Assembly: GCA_016933275.1 (NCBI GenBank)
Contig: JAFGBI010000077.1
Span: 1 to 64,000, forward strand
Length of the DNA: 64,000 nucleotides
Direction of reading: 5' to 3'
Origin: Polyangiaceae bacterium
GTDB taxonomy: Bacteria > Myxococcota_A > Polyangia > Polyangiales > Polyangiaceae
The translations under genes were made by a program, and so were the position numbers. This document shows positions 60,173 through 64,000 of this stretch, piece by piece. Position 1 is the first letter of the stretch; each line of letters opens with the position of its first letter. The notes beneath the pieces were generated by a model that ran no database searches, was not told the DNA's origin, and saw only the letters and a list, made by a program, of their open reading frames with translations.

Positions 60173-61444
60173 ATGCCTGCCGCAGATCTCGAACGTCCTC
60201 GGACCACCGAGAGCGAGGCGTCGTTGGGGGGCCCCGACTCCGAACCCGTCCCACCGCAAACCAGACCGGACGGCGTACCCCCGCAGAGGCCAACCGAGCG
60301 TCAGCGGAGCGGCGCGCGGTCGGCCCGGGCACCTCGGCCGAGCCCAAGAGCGGCGCTGTTCTTTCAGCGGCTGGGCGTGGCTGTGTTTGGGCTCTGCGTC
60401 TTCTTCGGCTGCTCGGAGTGCACCTTGCGGGTCGTCGATCGGATCGTCGAAGGCGTACCGTTCGCAGCGAACAAGGGGGAGATATTCTACACCCTTCATC
60501 CGTACCTGTTTCGGGTGCCGAAAGCGGGGTTCGCGTATGACGGAGTGGAGATCAATCGCCAAGGCTTCCGCGGCCCGGAGATCGCGACCCCGAAGCCGCC
60601 GGGTACGTTCCGCGTCCTCGTCCTCGGAGGCTCGGCCGTCTGGGACCCCTACGTTGGCAACAACGACCAGACGTGGACCGCGAAGCTTCAGCGCCAGCTG
60701 AACCAAGCGATGGAAGAGCGAGGGAACCAGCTCCGGTTCGAGGTGATCAACGGCGGCGTGCCGGGCTACACCTCGGCCGAGATGCTCATGAATCTGGTGT
60801 GGCGGGGGCTACCCCTCGAGCCCGACGCGGTCCTGCTGTACGAAGGCTACAACGACTTCAAGCCCAACCGCTGGCCAGGGTTTCTGCCCGACTACTCGCA
60901 CTGGCGGGTAAAGGATCACAGTCAGCTGCGGCAGCTGTCGCGTCAAGTGCGGGTCGTCTGGTACGCGTATGAGCTCCTGTCCAGGTTCAGCTACTCGCGA
61001 CTCGATCGATACGACACCGTAGACCAGCCGGGAATCGATGCCTACGAAAGGAACCTTGGACGCATCGTAACGCTCGCGCGCGCCGAAGGGATCCAACCTG
61101 TTCTGGCCACCTATGCGATGAGCGTCACGCCCGAACAGGTAGCCAAAAATGCACCCCAATATGCCCGCCTGCGTCGTACGCTGGTGACCCTGACCGTGCC
61201 CGAGGGAGTGCTGGATGCCCACCTTCGCTACAACGAAGCGGTCGTCCATCTCCGGCAGCAGGTCGATGTCCCGATGGTCGCCGTCGAAGGCCAGATTCCG
61301 AAGGACAACGAGCACTTCGTGGACCATTGCCATTTTTCGAATCAGGGCACCACGGTGGTTGCCAACGTGTTCGCGCGGGACCTGCTGGAGAAGCTCAGCT
61401 ACCCCGGCAAGGGGACCGGAGTCCGAGGAGCCATCGACCCATGA
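60173..61444 (+). CDS. Membrane-anchored SGNH hydrolase
   Basis: About 423 residues. An N-terminal cytoplasmic Pro/Arg-rich tail, one membrane helix near 62-80 (LGVAVFGLCVFFGCSE), then an SGNH/GDSL domain. Blocks: VLVLGGSAVWDPYV (block I, Ser near residue 151), NGGVPGYTSAE (block II Gly), LYEGYNDF (block III Asn) and DHCHFSNQG (block V D-x-x-H). It would esterify or de-esterify a sugar or lipid outside the inner membrane. ATG 60173; the frame extends upstream with no homology. Its stop overlaps the carbamoyltransferase start (ATGA), placing it in one operon. Confidence 0.82.
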   Translation: MPAADLERPRTTESEASLGGPDSEPVPPQTRPDGVPPQRPTERQRSGARSARAPRPSPRAALFFQRLGVAVFGLCVFFGCSECTLRVVDRIVEGVPFAANKGEIFYTLHPYLFRVPKAGFAYDGVEINRQGFRGPEIATPKPPGTFRVLVLGGSAVWDPYVGNNDQTWTAKLQRQLNQAMEERGNQLRFEVINGGVPGYTSAEMLMNLVWRGLPLEPDAVLLYEGYNDFKPNRWPGFLPDYSHWRVKDHSQLRQLSRQVRVVWYAYELLSRFSYSRLDRYDTVDQPGIDAYERNLGRIVTLARAEGIQPVLATYAMSVTPEQVAKNAPQYARLRRTLVTLTVPEGVLDAHLRYNEAVVHLRQQVDVPMVAVEGQIPKDNEHFVDHCHFSNQGTTVVANVFARDLLEKLSYPGKGTGVRGAIDP

Positions 61445-63270
61445 CGACGATTCTGGGCGTCTCCGCCTTCTACCACGACAGCGCCGCATGCCTGGTGCGC
61501 GACGGTGAGCTGATTGCCGCCGCTCAGGAGGAACGCTTCACGCGCAAGAAGCACGACCAGTCCTTTCCCCAACACGCCGTCGAGTACTGCATCCGGGAAG
61601 CAAAGACCCGGGTCGAGGACCTGGACGTCGTGGTCTTCTACGACAAGCCGCTGCTCAAGTTCGGCCGTCTGCTGGAGACCTACGTGTCCTACGCTCCGAT
61701 CGGCTTCAGGATGTTCTTGCGGGGATTGCCCCCCTGGCTCAAGCAGAAGCTGTACCTCCCCCGCGAGCTCGACCGCGGGCTGGGGGGGCGCTACCACGGT
61801 CGCTACGTCTTCCTCGAGCACCACGAATCGCACGCGGCCAGCGCCTTCTTCCCTTCACCCTTCGCCGAAGCAGCGATCCTCACGATCGATGGCGTCGGGG
61901 AGTGGGCGACAGGCAGCATCGCCGTGGGTCGAGGCAACAAGGTCGAGATGCTCGAGGAGCTCCGGTTCCCTCACTCGCTCGGCCTCTTCTACTCGGCCAT
62001 GACCTACTTCACCGGGTTCCGGGTGAACAGCGGTGAGTACAAGCTGATGGGTCTCGCGCCGTACGGAAAGCCCGTCTTCGCGGAGAAGATGCAGCGGGAG
62101 CTGATCGACCTGCGGGAGGACGGGTCGTTCCGGCTGAACATGGACTACTTCGCCTACTGCTACGACGACGTGATGACGTCCAAGAAGATGGAGCAGCTGC
62201 TCGGTGGTCCGCCCAGACAGGCGGAAGGCAGGCTCACTCAACGCGAGATGGATATCGCCGCCTCGACGCAGAAGGTGACTGAAGAAATCGTGATGCGGAT
62301 GGCCCGTCACGCGCACGAGCTCACGGGCAAACGCCACCTGGTCCTCGCAGGAGGAGTAGCGCTGAACTGCGTCGCCAACGGCAAGCTCTTGCGCGAAGGT
62401 CCCTTCGAGGACATCTGGATCCAGCCCGCCGCCGGGGACGCGGGCGGGGCCCTGGGCGCGGCGTTGTTCGTCTGGCACCAGCTGCTCGACAAGCCTCGCC
62501 CGGAGCGGACTGCCGACAGCCAGAAGGGCTCCCTCCTCGGACCGTCCTACTCCAACGAAGAGGTCCGAGCGTTTCTCGCTTCGGTCGGCGCGGTCTACGA
62601 GTACCACACCGATGACGCCGAGCTCTACGAGCGCGTCGCCGAATTGCTCGCCAGTGAGAAGGTGGTGGGGCAACTGGCTGGGCGCATGGAGTTCGGGCCC
62701 CGGGCTCTCTGCAATCGATCCATCCTGGGCGACGCGCGCTCGCGCGAGATGCAGACGACCATGAACCTGAAGATCAAGTTCCGCGAATCCTTCCGTCCCT
62801 TCGCCCCGGCTGTGCTGCGCGATCACGTGCACGAGTACTTCGACACCCCCCCCGAGCTCGACAGTCCCTACATGCTGCTGGTGGCTCCGGTGCGGGACGA
62901 TCAGCTGCTAGAGGTCGACCCAACGGTGGAGGGGATCGACAAGCTCAAGCAGATCCGCTCCACGGTCCCCGCCATCACCCACGTCGACAACTCGGCGAGA
63001 ATACAGACCATCGACCGCGAGCGGCACCCCCGGATGTACGCCATTCTGGAAGCGTTCAGGCGACGCACGGGCTGCCCCGTGGTGATCAACACCAGCTTCA
63101 ATGTTCGTGGAGAACCCATTGTCTGCACCCCCGCGGACGCCTATCGTTGCTTCATGGCCACCAACGTGGACGTGCTGGTGCTCGAGAGCTTCGTGCTCCT
63201 CAAGGACCAGCAGCCGAACGCAACGAGGCTCGACCAGGCAGAGTACCTAGCCGAGTTTGCCTTGGACTGA
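61441..63270 (+). CDS. Carbamoyltransferase (NodU/CmcH/TobZ family)
   Basis: About 609 residues, the usual length. It transfers a carbamoyl group from carbamoyl phosphate, through a carbamoyl-adenylate, to a hydroxyl of a sugar or antibiotic. N-terminal Kae1-like domain: ILGVSAFYHDSAACL, HHESHAASAF (metal-binding His) and LAGGVALNCVANGKL. C-terminal YrdC-like part: GRMEFGPRALCNRSILGD. ATG 61441. Followed by SxtJ-like and DUF5989-like genes, a set also found in other carbamoyltransferase operons of exopolysaccharide or natural product clusters. Confidence 0.92.
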   Translation: MTTILGVSAFYHDSAACLVRDGELIAAAQEERFTRKKHDQSFPQHAVEYCIREAKTRVEDLDVVVFYDKPLLKFGRLLETYVSYAPIGFRMFLRGLPPWLKQKLYLPRELDRGLGGRYHGRYVFLEHHESHAASAFFPSPFAEAAILTIDGVGEWATGSIAVGRGNKVEMLEELRFPHSLGLFYSAMTYFTGFRVNSGEYKLMGLAPYGKPVFAEKMQRELIDLREDGSFRLNMDYFAYCYDDVMTSKKMEQLLGGPPRQAEGRLTQREMDIAASTQKVTEEIVMRMARHAHELTGKRHLVLAGGVALNCVANGKLLREGPFEDIWIQPAAGDAGGALGAALFVWHQLLDKPRPERTADSQKGSLLGPSYSNEEVRAFLASVGAVYEYHTDDAELYERVAELLASEKVVGQLAGRMEFGPRALCNRSILGDARSREMQTTMNLKIKFRESFRPFAPAVLRDHVHEYFDTPPELDSPYMLLVAPVRDDQLLEVDPTVEGIDKLKQIRSTVPAITHVDNSARIQTIDRERHPRMYAILEAFRRRTGCPVVINTSFNVRGEPIVCTPADAYRCFMATNVDVLVLESFVLLKDQQPNATRLDQAEYLAEFALD

Positions 63271-63292
63271 TGCGCACAGAATCGAGCTAGCC

Positions 63293-63739
63293 GTGGCAGG
63301 AATCGTAGAGCTCAACCTGAACCCTGACGTCCGGCTGTTGCGACAGTTCGGCTTCATCGCCCTAGCCGCCTTCGGGCTGCTCGCCGTTTGCGCCTGGTTC
63401 GAGGTGCTGCTTTTCGCCTCCGGACTGGGTGCTGCGCGCACGGCGACCGCGGTCGCGTTGCTCACCGCCGGCGTCATCTCGACGCTGTTCTCCCTGGTCT
63501 ATCCCCGAGCCAACCGCCCCGCCTACGTCCTGCTCTCGGTGGTGGCCTTCCCGATTGGGTTCGTCCTCTCGTACCTGGTCATGGGGATCCTGTTCTTCGT
63601 CGTGATCACGCCGGTGGGGCTCTTGCTGCGGGCCGTGGGTGAGGATCCGATGCGGCGGCGGCTCCATGGCCCCCAGAAGAGCTACTACGTCAAGGCTCGA
63701 CCAACGCGACCCCGACTCACCTACTTTCGCCAGTTCTGA
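63293..63739 (+). CDS. SxtJ-like membrane protein
   Basis: About 148 residues. Four hydrophobic segments in pairs (FIALAAFGLLAVCAWFEVLL, ATAVALLTAGVISTLFSLVY, VLLSVVAFPIGFVLSYLVMG, FFVVITPVGLLLRAVG), as in SxtJ-family proteins next to carbamoyltransferases. Start set at GTG 63293, 22 bases after the carbamoyltransferase stop; a TTG at 63257 inside that gene is an alternative. Function unknown; it probably holds the carbamoyltransferase or its substrate at the membrane. Confidence 0.75.
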   Translation: MAGIVELNLNPDVRLLRQFGFIALAAFGLLAVCAWFEVLLFASGLGAARTATAVALLTAGVISTLFSLVYPRANRPAYVLLSVVAFPIGFVLSYLVMGILFFVVITPVGLLLRAVGEDPMRRRLHGPQKSYYVKARPTRPRLTYFRQF

Positions 63740-63747
63740 GGCCCAAG

Positions 63748-63948
63748 ATGAGCAGACCGGAGCGAGACGAGTTCGAGGCGGAGCTCAGCCGCAACGAGCG
63801 CACCAGCCTGATCCGGGAAGTCTACGAATTCTTGCTCGACAACAAGAAGTGGTGGCTGACGCCGATCATCGTGGCGATCCTGGGGCTGGGCCTGCTGGTG
63901 TTCCTCACGGGGACCGGCGCCGCGCCGTTCATCTACACGCTGTTCTGA
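63748..63948 (+). CDS. DUF5989-like small membrane protein
   Basis: 66 residues. A charged N-terminal half (RDEFEAELSRNERTSLIREV) and YEFLLDNKKWWLTPIIVAIL typical of DUF5989/SxtK-like proteins, ending in one membrane helix (VAILGLGLLVFLTGTGAAPF). ATG 63748 lies eight bases after the SxtJ-like stop. It completes the four-gene cassette with SGNH hydrolase and carbamoyltransferase. Function unknown. Confidence 0.8.
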   Translation: MSRPERDEFEAELSRNERTSLIREVYEFLLDNKKWWLTPIIVAILGLGLLVFLTGTGAAPFIYTLF

Positions 63949-64000
63949 GGAGGGGTGAGCTGGTCGGTCATGCCCTTCGCTGGCGCGGAAGGCGTGACAC

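Noticed and set aside
59602-60540. A 312-codon protein gene on the plus strand
   Set aside because: After a short transposase-like start it is Pro/Arg-rich noise and its end overlaps the N-terminus of the SGNH hydrolase in another frame.
60173-63948. Saxitoxin biosynthesis cluster
   Set aside because: Only the tailoring-type quartet is seen; the diagnostic SxtA-type synthase and amidinotransferase genes are absent from the window.

Overview
The window is high-GC DNA (roughly 70 % by eye) with the character of a myxobacterium-like bacterium (Myxococcota, probably Polyangia). The signs are a MYXO-CTERM-like sorting tail, a TIGR02147-family protein, many secreted lipoproteins with long Gly/Ser/Thr-rich spacers and Cys-rich repeats, and frequent GTG/TTG starts. 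No rRNA, tRNA, CRISPR array or intact insertion sequence was seen. Lineage and product names are inferred from sequence motifs only.

Layout. 0.3-8.7 kb holds a WYL regulator next to an IS66-like transposase remnant, a beta-helix surface protein, an inositol-monophosphatase-family enzyme, a GT4 glycosyltransferase, a truncated TIGR02147 gene, GDP-L-fucose synthase and a LysM/hydrolase protein. 8.8-11.8 kb is a large modular GH8 glycoside hydrolase lipoprotein. 12.2-23.4 kb (locus A) and 38.7-57.2 kb (locus B) are two halves of one biosynthetic system. Between them, 23.5-38.6 kb carries six surface/secreted protein genes (Cys-rich lipoproteins, a zinc metalloprotease, a 1,625-residue repeat lipoprotein, a pectate-lyase-like protein) and one winged-helix-like gene. 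57.5-60.1 kb has a Gly-rich lipoprotein and gene fragments. 60.2-63.9 kb is a cassette of SGNH hydrolase, carbamoyltransferase, SxtJ-like and DUF5989-like genes that resembles the tailoring part of polysaccharide or saxitoxin-type clusters.

The main system. Loci A and B together encode a complete aryl-polyene-type type II fatty acid/polyketide machine: an MIO aromatic amino acid ammonia lyase, an AMP ligase, three ACPs, two stand-alone ketosynthases, a ketosynthase fused to a chain-length-factor-like domain, a FabG ketoreductase, two hotdog dehydratases, two 4HBT thioesterases, a phosphopantetheinyl transferase, a LolA-like carrier, a DUF3261-like lipoprotein and an RND/MMPL exporter. Around this core are enzymes not usual for aryl polyenes: two tandem radical SAM enzymes with a shared C-terminal Cys motif, two B12-binding-type radical SAM enzymes, a phytoene-desaturase-like FAD enzyme and two methyltransferase domains, each fused to another protein.

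A second coherent set is lipid assembly: a single-chain FakA-FakB fatty acid kinase, PlsY and a PlsC-like acyltransferase. Thioesterase release, phosphorylation to an acyl phosphate, PlsY transfer to glycerol-3-phosphate and PlsC transfer would put the unusual acyl chain directly into a glycerophospholipid. The best overall hypothesis is therefore a dedicated pathway for a modified aryl-polyene (or ladderane-like, cyclised) membrane glycerolipid. It is inferred from gene content; no product is proven.
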